A stretch of DNA of 64,000 bases, from NCBI GenBank assembly GCA_964548175.1, contig CAZJQS010000009.1, positions 1 to 64,000 of the forward strand, in the 5' to 3' direction. Made by a program: the position numbers and the translations under genes. Positions 26,914 through 35,804 of the stretch are shown here, one piece after another. Position 1 is the stretch's first letter, and every line of letters starts with the position of its first letter. This DNA is from JANQPA01 sp964548175. GTDB taxonomy: Bacteria; Bacteroidota; Bacteroidia; Chitinophagales; Saprospiraceae. The notes beneath the pieces were generated by a model. That model was not told where the DNA came from, did not search any database, and saw nothing but the letters and a program-made list of their open reading frames with translations.

Positions 26914-27150
26914 ATGACAAAAGACAAATGGCAAAAGTTGGCCGGAGTATTTGCCCTGGCCTTCCTTTTGTTCAATTTCCCGATCATTAACTTGTTCAGC
27001 GGAAAAGGGTGGATCTTTTCCCTGCCCATTTTGTATGTTTATATTTTGGGGGTATGGCTGCTGATTATTTTGCTTACCTTTCGCATCAACAGGAATCAGA
27101 AAAGAAAGGACAAAAAGTCCAAACCCAAAAATAAAGATCAGGGAGTATGA
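26914..27150 (+). CDS. Small two-helix membrane protein before sensor kinase
   Basis: A 78-residue protein from the ATG at 26914 (MTKDKWQKLAGVFALAFLLF). It has two membrane helices (about 8-25 and 33-54) and a lysine-rich cytosolic tail (KRKDKKSKPKNKDQ). Its stop overlaps the start of the transporter-kinase gene as ATGA, indicating translational coupling. Short proteins of this kind occur directly before CbrA/CrbS-like kinases in other genomes; the function is not known. Confidence 0.75.
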   Translation: MTKDKWQKLAGVFALAFLLFNFPIINLFSGKGWIFSLPILYVYILGVWLLIILLTFRINRNQKRKDKKSKPKNKDQGV

Positions 27151-29934
27151 GTCCAATAGTCATTGTTGGGGTTTCGATAGTCTATCTAGGCCTTTTATTC
27201 CTGATCGCCTTCTGGGTGGAGCGGGGTGGCCGGTTAAAGGAAAAGATCGTCAACAATGCCTATACCTATTCCCTTTCCCTTGCTGTTTATTGTACCGCCA
27301 GGACCTTTTACGGCAATGTAGGCAGGGCGGCTACTCAGGGCGTAGGCTTTTACCCATCTATCTGGGGCCGGCCATTGTAGCACCTGTTCTGTTTATTTTT
27401 TTGAGAAAAATTATATTGATCAGCAAAAATCAGCGCATCACTTCTATTGCTGATTTTATTTCTTCCAGGTATGGCAAGAGCACCATCCTTGGAGTAGTAA
27501 GCACGCTGATCGCACTGGTGGGCATCATCCCTTACATCTCCATTCAATTAAAAGCCATAACCCTGAGTTTTGAGCTTCTGAAATCTACAGATGTGGCGAC
27601 AAATATCGGGCTTGCTCCATTCTACATGGATTCCGCCTTGTATATTACAATTGCCCTGACCTTTTTCGCCATCATATTCGGCACCCGCAAACTGGACCCC
27701 AATGAAAGGCATGACGGGCTTGTCACAGCCGTAGCCTTTGAATCGCTGGTCAAATTGATCGCCTTTCTATCTGTCGGGCTTTATGTTACCTACGGTATTT
27801 TTGAGGGCTTCGGAGATCTTTTTGAAAAAGGACGAACGCTGGAGCAGGTCGAACGCTTGTTTTCCTTCGAAAAGGTAGAGATTGACGGTGTCGAATGAGT
27901 GGGATTGATATTGCTCTCCATGTCTGCCGTACTGTTCCTCCCCCGGCAGTTCCACCTTGCGGTAGTGGAAAATACCCAACCCCATTTTCTGGAAAAGGCC
28001 TCCTGGATGTTCCCTCTTTACCTTTTGCTGATCAATCTTTTTGTATTACCCATTGCGATCGGAGGATTGTATTATTTTCAGGGACAAGCCGTGGAACCGG
28101 ATACTTTTGTATTGACCCTCCCGCTGGCGATGGGGCAACAAAAACTGGCTTTGCTGGCGGCGCTGGGCGGTTTTTCGGCCGCTTCCAGCATGGTGATCGT
28201 TGCGGTTCTGGCACTGAGCATCATGATCAGTAACAACCTCATTTTGCCTACTTTAATTAAACCCAGGCTCTGGCGAACCGGAGATTCCTCAAATATTACC
28301 GCCCATCTATTGGGCATCAGAAGAGTAGCCATTGTAGTTGTATTGCTTTTATCCTATGGCTATTATAAAATGGTCGGTAACGCCTACTCCCTGGTTTTGA
28401 TCGGTCTGATCTCCTTCACTGCCGTAGCCCAGTTTGCTCCCGCCATACTGGGAGGGATTTACTGGAAGCGAGCGACCAAGGCCGGAGCGTTAAGCGGATT
28501 ATCAATCGGTTTTCTGATCTGGCTCATTACGCTACCCTTCCCTACATTGATCGAAAGCGGCTTGATCAACAGTACAATCCTGGAATCCGGCTTTTTCCAG
28601 AATAGGCTGCTTCGCCCCTACGCTTTGTTTGGGCTGGAAGGCTGGAATGAGATCGTACACGCTGCCTTCTGGAGCTTACTGTTCAATATTTCCGCCTATG
28701 ACATTGTATCATTAAACACGCAACCCTCGCCGCTGGAAATCTCTCAGGCCGATCTGTTCGTCGATATCTACAAGTACAGCGCCGGAGGAGGCGCTGATTA
28801 TGAAGTCTGGCGACGAAAAGCCAGAATTCAGGATTTGAAGATCCTGCTCAACCGCTTTCTGGGAGAAAAAAGAGCCTCCGAATTACTGGACCAATATGCC
28901 CGCCGGCGGCAGCTTGACTTAAACAGCCTCATGGTGGCTAATGCAGAACTCGTCAATTTTGCAGAAAAACACCTCACCGGAGCGATCGGGGCAGCTTCCG
29001 CCAAGGTCATCATCCAGTCCATCGCCAAAGAAGAGCCCATTAGCCTGGAAGAAATGTTTAAAATACTTGACCAAACCCAGGAAATCATCCGATACAGCAA
29101 GGCGCTGGAAATGAAATCCAATGAGCTCGAACGCACCACACAGGAACTTCGTTCCGCCAACAGCCGGCTAAGGAACTGGACGAATTAAAAGCCGATTTCA
29201 TCACCACGGTCACCCATGAGCTCAGAACTCCCATTACCTCTATCAAAGCCTTATCCAAAATACTGATGGACAACCAAAACCTGGACGCCCCCGAAAAAGA
29301 AGAGTTCCTCGGGATCATCGCAAAAGAAAGTGAACGCATCACCAGATTGATCAATCAGGTGCTGGATCTCGAAAAAGTGCAGAAACAACCTCCAAAAGAA
29401 CAGCAGGAAACACTTTCTCTGACAGAGGTGGTCCGACAAGCTCAACAAAGCTTGGTCAGCTTAATGGAAGAAAAAAGCATTCAATGTTTCTTTTTATCAG
29501 ATCAAAAAGACATAATCGTGGAAGGCAATAGAGACCAACTCACTCAGGTAGCCGTCAACCTGCTCTCTAACGCCATCAAATTCTGTCATCCCACGCAGGG
29601 CCGAATCTGGATCAGATTGATCAAAAACCCTCCACTAGGGCGCCTGGAAATAGAAGATAACGGCAAAGGCATCTCCCCTTCAGAATTCGAGGTGATCTTT
29701 GAAAAATTCACTCAGCTAAACGACCGGGAAAGAGGCAAACCCAAAGGAAGCGGACTGGGACTGTTCATTTGTAAAACCATCATTGAGCAACATCTGGGAC
29801 GAATATATGTGGAGAGCCCGCCCGGAAAAGGCGCCAGATTTTGCGTGGAATTGCCGCTCTTTGATTACGCGAACCAAACAATAGATTATCCTGAAAAAGA
29901 AAACAACGGAAATAATAATAATACAGAGAGATAA
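27147..29934 (+). pseudogene. CrbS/CbrA-like SLC5-STAC-histidine kinase, disrupted
   Basis: Joined across its lesions this is a sensor of about 930 residues. It has an N-terminal SLC5 symporter domain (YTYSLSLAVYCTARTFYG, PRQFHLAVVEN, about 13 helices), a STAC domain (about 28760-29090; DLFVDIYKYSAGGGADYEVW), a short coiled coil, and a histidine kinase (phospho-acceptor THELRTPIT, NLLSNAIKF, DNGKGIS, GSGLGLFI). Lesions: a single-base loss at about 27354-27356 (CCCATC), an in-frame TGA at 27896-27898 where relatives have Trp, and loss of one A at about 29169-29172 (CTAAGG, expected CTAAAGG). The homologous CrbS/CrbR system controls acs, which is just downstream. Either real decay or sequence error. 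Confidence 0.85.
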
Positions 29935-30164
29935 GTTTTGAATATTTTATTCTTTTTTTTGAAAATTTAATGTACTTTGGCAATAATATATTGTAACCAT
30001 AGCTATTTCACCATTAATTTGCAGCTAAAGGCCGCAAACCATAGGTAAAATAATTACGGCACGGCTGCCTCCGGCAGCGACGAAGCAAATGATTACCATC
30101 GGCCCGCAGCGCGGGAAAGTACATTAGCTGGAGGAGCGCCCTGGATGGTCCAGGAAATCCGGCT
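29935..30164 (+). other. Non-coding leader with three tight hairpins
   Basis: Between the kinase and the receiver gene lie three perfect small hairpins, each with a 3-nt loop: GCTGCC-TCC-GGCAGC (30064-30078), CCCGC-AGC-GCGGG (30103-30115) and CCTGGA-TGG-TCCAGG (30140-30154). The first 60 bases are AT-rich and may hold a promoter. No coding frame is supported. A structured 5' leader for the receiver gene is possible. Confidence 0.45.
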
Positions 30165-30599
30165 ATGGCTGACAAAGAAAAGACTTCCGTAATTCAGAGC
30201 TTTCCAAAGATGGCAAAAGATAGATCCAGCAACCAAATACTGATAGTCGATGACGAGCCAAATATCCTCGTAGTACTGGAATATTTGATTCGCCAACAAG
30301 GCTATCGGGTACTGAGAGCCAATAATGGAACTGAAGCGTTGAAAGTGATCGAAAAAGAAAAACCGTCAATAATTGTGCTGGACGTCATGATGCCGGAAAT
30401 GGATGGCTTCGAGCTGGCTCGAAGGATCAGAAGGGACGAACGCTTCGATGATATCCGAATTATTTTCCTAACCGCCAAAGGCACCGAAGCCGATCAATTC
30501 GAAGGCTACGCCAACGGCGGAGAAGTCTACCTCACTAAACCCTTTGACAACGAAGAACTCGTCACCACCATCAATGAGGTGCTCGAATTTGACTTTTAA
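30165..30599 (+). CDS. Single-domain response regulator (receiver only)
   Basis: This 144-residue CheY-type protein has the acidic pair in ILIVDDEPN, the phospho-acceptor Asp in VLDVMMPEMDGFEL, the Thr in IFLTAKG and the Lys in LTKPFDNEEL. There is no output domain. A later Met (30210, MAKDRSSNQ) could be the true start, since the first 15 residues lie outside the receiver fold. It follows the CrbS/CbrA-like kinase and precedes acs, so it is the likely phosphate acceptor. CrbR in Vibrio has a DNA-binding domain, so a receiver-only partner would act differently. Confidence 0.92.
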   Translation: MADKEKTSVIQSFPKMAKDRSSNQILIVDDEPNILVVLEYLIRQQGYRVLRANNGTEALKVIEKEKPSIIVLDVMMPEMDGFELARRIRRDERFDDIRIIFLTAKGTEADQFEGYANGGEVYLTKPFDNEELVTTINEVLEFDF

Positions 30600-30638
30600 C
30601 ACCGTATTTTTTTAAAAAATCAAATATAAAAATCTAAA

Positions 30639-30655
30639 TATCTATATCTACATAT
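30639..30655 (+). promoter_or_regulatory. AT-rich motif upstream of acs
   Basis: TATCTATATCTACATAT in the 150-bp gap before acs repeats the TATCTATA core found upstream of the ArsR gene and the porin. A shared regulatory site is inferred. Confidence 0.35.
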
Positions 30656-30749
30656 TTAATGCATCATAAGCAGATCTATTTTCCTCCCACGAAGCGGGAG
30701 GAAATATTCATATACTTGTGATGCAGCGTATTCAATAAAAAAGAAACTT

Positions 30750-32654
30750 ATGACACTTCAGATCAAAACAACCGAAGAATACCAACAAGCCTATCAACGA
30801 AGCGTGGAAGACCCCGAAGGCTTCTGGGCGGAACAAGCAGAGACTTTTACCTGGAAAAAGAAATGGGACAAAGTCCTGGAATGGGATTTCAGGAAGCCGG
30901 ACGTCAAATGGTTTATCGGAGGAAAGCTGAACATCACGGAAAACTGCCTGGACCGGCATTTGGAAACAAAGGGCGACCAGACGGCCATCATTTTTGAACA
31001 CAACGATCCGAATAAAGCAGCGACTACCTACACCTACCGTCAGCTACACGCCGCCGTCTGCAAGGCTGCTAATGCCTTAAAAGCTATGGGCATAGCCAAA
31101 GGCGACCGCGTCTGTTTTTACATGCCTATGGTGCCTGAACTGGCCATAGGCATACTGGCCTGCGCCCGGATCGGCGCCGTCCACTCCGTGGTTTTCGCCG
31201 GCTTCTCCGCCCAGGCGCTGTCTGACCGGATCAAAGACGCCGAAGCAAAAATGGTCATCTGCTCGGATTTTAACAATCGGGGGGCCAAACATATTCCGGT
31301 AAAAGGGGTAGTAGACGAGGCCATCGCCATGGACTGTGACTCGGTGGAAACCGTCCTGGTCCATAAAAATGCCGACGATGAGATCGAATGGGTGGAAGGC
31401 AGGGACCAGTGGTGGCACGAACAGGTAGATCCCCAGAGCGATCAATGCGAAGCTGAAGAAATGGATGCCGAAGACCTTCTTTTTATCCTATATACTTCCG
31501 GCTCAACAGGCAAACCCAAAGGCGTTGTCCATACCTGCGGCGGCTACATGGTCTACACTACTTTCTCTTTCCGCAATGTATTCCAGTACCAGGAGGGAGA
31601 TATCTACTGGTGTACCGCTGATATCGGCTGGATTACCGGCCATTCTTACATTGTTTATGGCCCGCTGGCTGCAGGCGCCACCTCGATCATGTTCGAAGGG
31701 GTGCCGACCTATCCCCACGCAGGACGTTTTTGGGAAATCTGCGAAAAACATAAGGTCAATCAATTCTATACGGCCCCAACAGCCATCCGGGCGCTGATGG
31801 CGCTTGGCGACGAGCACGTGGAAAAATATGACCTCAGCTCCATCAAGGTACTGGGCACCGTGGGCGAGCCCATCAACGAGGAAGCCTGGCACTGGTACAA
31901 CGAAAAAGTCGGCAAGAAAAATGCGCCTATTGTAGACACCTGGTGGCAAACCGAAACAGGAGGCATCATGATCTCCCCCATTCCTAATGTAACCAAGCTC
32001 AAGCCATGCTACGCCACACTTCCGCTACCCGGCGTTCAACCTTGCCTGGTCGATCAGGAAGGAAATGAGATCGAAGGCAACGAGGTAGAAGGATTGCTCT
32101 GTATTAAATTCCCCTGGCCTTCCATACTAAGAACAACCTATGGCGATCACGAGCGTTGCCGGATGACCTACTTCGCCATGTTCCAGGATAAGTACTTTAC
32201 CGGTGACGGCGCCCGCAGAGATGCCGACGGTATGTACCGCATCATCGGCCGTGTCGATGACGTCATCAATGTTTCCGGCCACCGCATGGGTACGGCCGAA
32301 GTGGAAAATGCCATCAATGAACACCCCAAAGTCATCGAATCAGCCGTAGTCGGTTATCCGCATGACATTAAAGGACAGGGCATCTATGCCTACGTGATCG
32401 TAGGCGAAATGGTGGATGATGTCGACGCCTTTAGGGCCGAGGTCATTGAAGTCGTCCGCAGAGAAATTGGACCTATCGCAAAGCCGGACATCATACAGGT
32501 GGTTTCCGGATTGCCCAAAACGAGATCCGGAAAGATCATGCGCAGAATCCTGCGTAAAGTTGCTTCGGGCGACACCTCTAACCTGGGCGACACCTCTACC
32601 CTACTGAATCCGGAAGTTGTGGAAGAAATCATTTCGGGCGCTATGCAAAAATAA
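30750..32654 (+). CDS. acs: Acetyl-CoA synthetase (AMP-forming)
   Basis: This 634-residue ligase activates acetate with ATP and CoA to acetyl-CoA. AMP-binding motifs are complete: YTSGSTGKPKGVVHTCGG (P-loop), the substrate-pocket DTWWQTETGG, YFTGDGARRDADG, IIGRVDDVINVSGHRMGTAE (hinge), and a C-terminal PKTRSGKIMRR with the Lys that is acetylated in Acs control. The Trp in TWWQTE fits a small acetate pocket. It sits between the two-component genes and prpE, which starts 6 bp beyond its stop. Substrate: acetate by family and context. Confidence 0.96.
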   Translation: MTLQIKTTEEYQQAYQRSVEDPEGFWAEQAETFTWKKKWDKVLEWDFRKPDVKWFIGGKLNITENCLDRHLETKGDQTAIIFEHNDPNKAATTYTYRQLHAAVCKAANALKAMGIAKGDRVCFYMPMVPELAIGILACARIGAVHSVVFAGFSAQALSDRIKDAEAKMVICSDFNNRGAKHIPVKGVVDEAIAMDCDSVETVLVHKNADDEIEWVEGRDQWWHEQVDPQSDQCEAEEMDAEDLLFILYTSGSTGKPKGVVHTCGGYMVYTTFSFRNVFQYQEGDIYWCTADIGWITGHSYIVYGPLAAGATSIMFEGVPTYPHAGRFWEICEKHKVNQFYTAPTAIRALMALGDEHVEKYDLSSIKVLGTVGEPINEEAWHWYNEKVGKKNAPIVDTWWQTETGGIMISPIPNVTKLKPCYATLPLPGVQPCLVDQEGNEIEGNEVEGLLCIKFPWPSILRTTYGDHERCRMTYFAMFQDKYFTGDGARRDADGMYRIIGRVDDVINVSGHRMGTAEVENAINEHPKVIESAVVGYPHDIKGQGIYAYVIVGEMVDDVDAFRAEVIEVVRREIGPIAKPDIIQVVSGLPKTRSGKIMRRILRKVASGDTSNLGDTSTLLNPEVVEEIISGAMQK

Positions 32655-32660
32655 GTTGTG

Positions 32661-34568
32661 ATGACCTATCAGGAATTTTATAGCCGAAGTTTGCAGCAGC
32701 CGGAAGAATTCTGGAAGCAGCAGTCAGAAAAGATCAATTGGTTTAAACAACCGGAGCACATCCTTTCCAGGGATGATAGCGGTCTTTACCGTTGGTTTAA
32801 GGGCGGGCAACTGAACACCGCCTATCTTGCCCTGGACCACCACATCGAACAAGGTCGAGGCGATCAGGTGGCGCTGTATTATGACAGTCCGGTTACCGAC
32901 ACCAAACGATCCTATACCTACCACGAACTTCGGGAAGCCGTCAGTTTGTTTGCCGGCGTCCTTAAAGCTAAAGGAGTAGAAAAAGGAGACACCGTGGTTA
33001 TTTACCTTCCCATGATCCCTGAAGCCGCCATTGCCATGCTGGCCTGCGCTCGTCTGGGCGCCGTTCATTCGGTCGTTTTCGGCGGTTTTGCTCCTCATGA
33101 GCTGGCCATTCGAATTGATGATGCCCAGCCCAAAGTGCTGGTAACCACCAGTGGCGGCATAGAGGTCACCCGGGTAATCGACTACATGAAGATCGTGAAT
33201 GCCGCGCTGGAAGAAGCCAACCACCAAATCGATACCGTTATTGTCCATCAAAGAGCTTTCATTTCAGCGCCTTTGAAGCCGGGAAGAGATTTCGATTGGA
33301 ATGATCTCTACCAACAGGCCTCCCCTGCGGATCCTGTCGCGGTGGACGCCACCGATCCCTTATACATCTTGTACACTTCCGGCACAACCGGCACGCCCAA
33401 GGGCGTTGTCCGCGATAATGGCGGCCATGCCGTTGCCATGAAGTTCAGCATGGAGTACGTGTACGGGCTAAAACCAGGCGAGGTATTCTGGGCAGCTTCG
33501 GACGTCGGCTGGGTCGTCGGGCATTCCTATATCGTTTATGCTCCACTCATCCACGGGTGTTCGACAATTCTTTATGAAGGTAAACCCATTAAAACTCCGG
33601 ATGCCGGAGTTTTCTGGAGGGTAATGGAAGAATACGGCGTAAGTGTCATGTTCACGGCCCCAACGGCTTTTCGGGCCATAAAAAAAGAAGATCCCGAAGG
33701 TCGGCTCAAAGCAAAATACGATACCGGAAAACTACGTTTTCTTTTTCTGGCCGGAGAGCGCTGTGATGTTAATACCCTGGAGTGGGCCGGCCGGCTGTTG
33801 AACGTTCCTGTGATCGATCACTGGTGGCAAACCGAATCCGGATGGCCTATGCTGGCCAATATGGTGGGAGTCGAACTCCTGCCCATCAAACCCGGATCGG
33901 CAGCCAAACCGGTCTGTGGTTTTGATGTGCAGATCCTTTCACCCGGAGGAGAACCACTCGGCCCCGGAAAAGAAGGGGCCGTGGCGGTCAGACTACCCCT
34001 TGCCCCGGGATGTTTGCCCAACCTCTGGAAGGATACCCCCAGATTCATCAAATCTTACCTCTCTCCTTTCCCCGGGTTTTATTTTACCGGGGACGGTGGA
34101 TATAAAGACGAGGAAGGGTACCTCTTCATTACCGGCCGTATCGATGACGTCATTAACGTGGCGGGGCACCGGCTGTCGACGGCGGAAATGGAGGAAGTTG
34201 TCTCCGGTCATCCCTCAGTAGCGGAATGTACGGTCATCGGCATAGCAGATGAGTTGAAAGGACAAATACCGGTAGGCTTTGTTGTTCTCAAGTCAGGCGT
34301 CGATCCTCAGTCCGGAGGAACCATACAACGTGAACTGGTCCAAATGGTCAGGGACACCATTGGCCCGGTTGCGGCCTTTAAGCGGGTCGTGATAGCTGAA
34401 AAACTGCCCAAAACGCGTTCAGGAAAGATCCTCCGAAAAATCATGCGGCAAATTGCCGACGGCGCAGCCTATCAGACGCCTTCCACTATTGAAGACATTG
34501 GGGTGTTGGGAGACCTGGAGCGGCTAATACAAGAAGAAAAAATCGGAATAGCGGGTAGTGAAACATGA
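32661..34568 (+). CDS. prpE: Propionyl-CoA synthetase
   Basis: A 635-residue acyl-CoA ligase from the ATG at 32661; a GTG lies one codon earlier. It is paralogous to the acs product just upstream but of the PrpE type: the P-loop YTSGTTGTPKGVVRDNGGHA runs into AVAMKFSMEYVYG, as in propionate-CoA ligases, and the pocket is DHWWQTESGWPM. FYFTGDGGYKDEEG, ITGRIDDVINVAGHRLSTAE and PKTRSGKILRK complete the fold. It is translationally close to acs (6 bp). Likely substrate propionate or a similar short acid; the methylcitrate genes needed further on are not in the window. Confidence 0.9.
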   Translation: MTYQEFYSRSLQQPEEFWKQQSEKINWFKQPEHILSRDDSGLYRWFKGGQLNTAYLALDHHIEQGRGDQVALYYDSPVTDTKRSYTYHELREAVSLFAGVLKAKGVEKGDTVVIYLPMIPEAAIAMLACARLGAVHSVVFGGFAPHELAIRIDDAQPKVLVTTSGGIEVTRVIDYMKIVNAALEEANHQIDTVIVHQRAFISAPLKPGRDFDWNDLYQQASPADPVAVDATDPLYILYTSGTTGTPKGVVRDNGGHAVAMKFSMEYVYGLKPGEVFWAASDVGWVVGHSYIVYAPLIHGCSTILYEGKPIKTPDAGVFWRVMEEYGVSVMFTAPTAFRAIKKEDPEGRLKAKYDTGKLRFLFLAGERCDVNTLEWAGRLLNVPVIDHWWQTESGWPMLANMVGVELLPIKPGSAAKPVCGFDVQILSPGGEPLGPGKEGAVAVRLPLAPGCLPNLWKDTPRFIKSYLSPFPGFYFTGDGGYKDEEGYLFITGRIDDVINVAGHRLSTAEMEEVVSGHPSVAECTVIGIADELKGQIPVGFVVLKSGVDPQSGGTIQRELVQMVRDTIGPVAAFKRVVIAEKLPKTRSGKILRKIMRQIADGAAYQTPSTIEDIGVLGDLERLIQEEKIGIAGSET

Positions 34569-34600
34569 GTAGAATTTTAATCTTTTTACACAATCCCAGG

Positions 34601-34651
34601 TTAAGTTAACATTTGATGCCGCCCGGCGGGCGGCATCAAATGTTAACTTAA
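34601..34651 (+). terminator. 24-bp perfect hairpin after prpE
   Basis: A perfect 24-bp stem (34601-34624 with 34628-34651) with a GGC loop and the GCCGCCC/GGGCGGC tip shared with the hairpin at 3037. It likely ends the acs-prpE transcript. Its right arm ends only two bases before the ATG of the next gene at 34654. Confidence 0.75.
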
Positions 34652-34653
34652 AT

Positions 34654-35766
34654 ATGTCCAATCTCTTACTTACTGAACAGGTAATAAACTTACGTCAAAT
34701 GATTAAAGGCAATGTCCCCTCCAAAAAGAAGGTTTTTTTTCCAATAAAAGAACCTTTACGGGCCTATTTGAAAAAATATAACCGGGTCACTACCCTGTCG
34801 GTCCATTATGAAGATCTCATGCGGTATTCTTCCTCCCTGCCCCTGCTGGACCAGGAGGACCACGACACTTTATGGGAAACCGTTTTCTACGACCCTTCTG
34901 ATGAGCGCGACATTCATCAGGCGCTGACGTACATTTACGCCCTGTTGAAAACCGATGGAGATGTGGAGGTGCTGGAACATTTATCCGTTGCCCGAATCGA
35001 CTTTTGTACGTTCGGGAACACGCACCCCTTCCGGGTGAGGATCATCAACCGGCTGAACGACAACTATGACCATTTTTATGTGAAAAAAGCGGATGCTTCG
35101 AGGATATACGGCCTTGAGTTGGAGGATCTACTTTCTCCCAATAACATGATGTACCTGGTGGATCGCGACACCCTGATCGAAGAGCATGTGATCGGAATTC
35201 CTTGTGATGATTTCATTAAAAAAAACCTGAACGAAACCCCCTTTAACCAGATCCGCATTGCCAAGGAATTTGTAAAATTCAACGAGCGCTGCTTTGTGCG
35301 GCTGCTGGGCGATATGCGGGCTTACAATTATGTGGTGGCGGTAACCCCCGACATCGAAGGCTCCCAATTTCGCATGCGGCCCATCGATTTTGACCAGCAG
35401 TCTTACGAAGGCTGGAAGAGTTTTTATTTGCCACAGTATTTTAAGGAAAACAATCCGATCATTTTTCTGGGTATCGGCCATATGTCTCCACAAACGGTCA
35501 AACAATATCAATTGGAAGAACGCAGCTTGATCGCCGCACGGGTGAAGGCGTCACAGAATCAGACTAAAGCTTTGTTTAAAGTAATGATCAAAGACCAGAT
35601 TTCTTTTCCGGAAAAAGTGAAAAGCCTCAGGCAGGAGCTGGCCTACCACCATAAGAACGACATTTTTATGAAGTGCGAGAATATGGGGTCGATCGTACTG
35701 ACGAATATTAAGTTATTATTGCAAAAAGATTTTAAGCAGAGTATGGCCGAAGAGTTTTTTCAATAA
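34654..35766 (+). CDS. Unknown protein with kinase-like motifs
   Basis: This 370-residue soluble protein is not recognised as a named family. Spacing of key residues suggests a protein-kinase/APH/HipA-like fold: lysines in FYVKKADASR (about 144-145), acids at DTLIEEHV (about 176), a catalytic-loop-like RLLGDMRAYNYVV with Asp220 and Asn225 (D-x4-N), and a DFG-like IDFDQQ with Asp245 and Asp247. Residues 250-370 would be a helical C-lobe. The start is uncertain: the ATG at 34654 abuts a strong hairpin, and the Met at residue 16 (34699) is an alternative. It is convergent with a small outer-membrane protein. Catalysis is inference only. Confidence 0.6.
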   Translation: MSNLLLTEQVINLRQMIKGNVPSKKKVFFPIKEPLRAYLKKYNRVTTLSVHYEDLMRYSSSLPLLDQEDHDTLWETVFYDPSDERDIHQALTYIYALLKTDGDVEVLEHLSVARIDFCTFGNTHPFRVRIINRLNDNYDHFYVKKADASRIYGLELEDLLSPNNMMYLVDRDTLIEEHVIGIPCDDFIKKNLNETPFNQIRIAKEFVKFNERCFVRLLGDMRAYNYVVAVTPDIEGSQFRMRPIDFDQQSYEGWKSFYLPQYFKENNPIIFLGIGHMSPQTVKQYQLEERSLIAARVKASQNQTKALFKVMIKDQISFPEKVKSLRQELAYHHKNDIFMKCENMGSIVLTNIKLLLQKDFKQSMAEEFFQ

Positions 35767-35804
35767 ACAGGAATCGTCCCTGATTTCGGGAGGTCTCCTG
35801 CTTA
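35764..35804. terminator. Imperfect bidirectional hairpin
   Basis: TAAACAGGA pairs with TCCTGCTTA (one mismatch), with an inner TCCC/GGGA pairing, between the convergent kinase-like and small barrel genes. It overlaps both stop regions. Confidence 0.5.

Noticed and set aside
27147..29188. Several independent small genes instead of one kinase
   Set aside because: The pieces match consecutive parts of one SLC5-STAC-kinase protein and join with single-base corrections.
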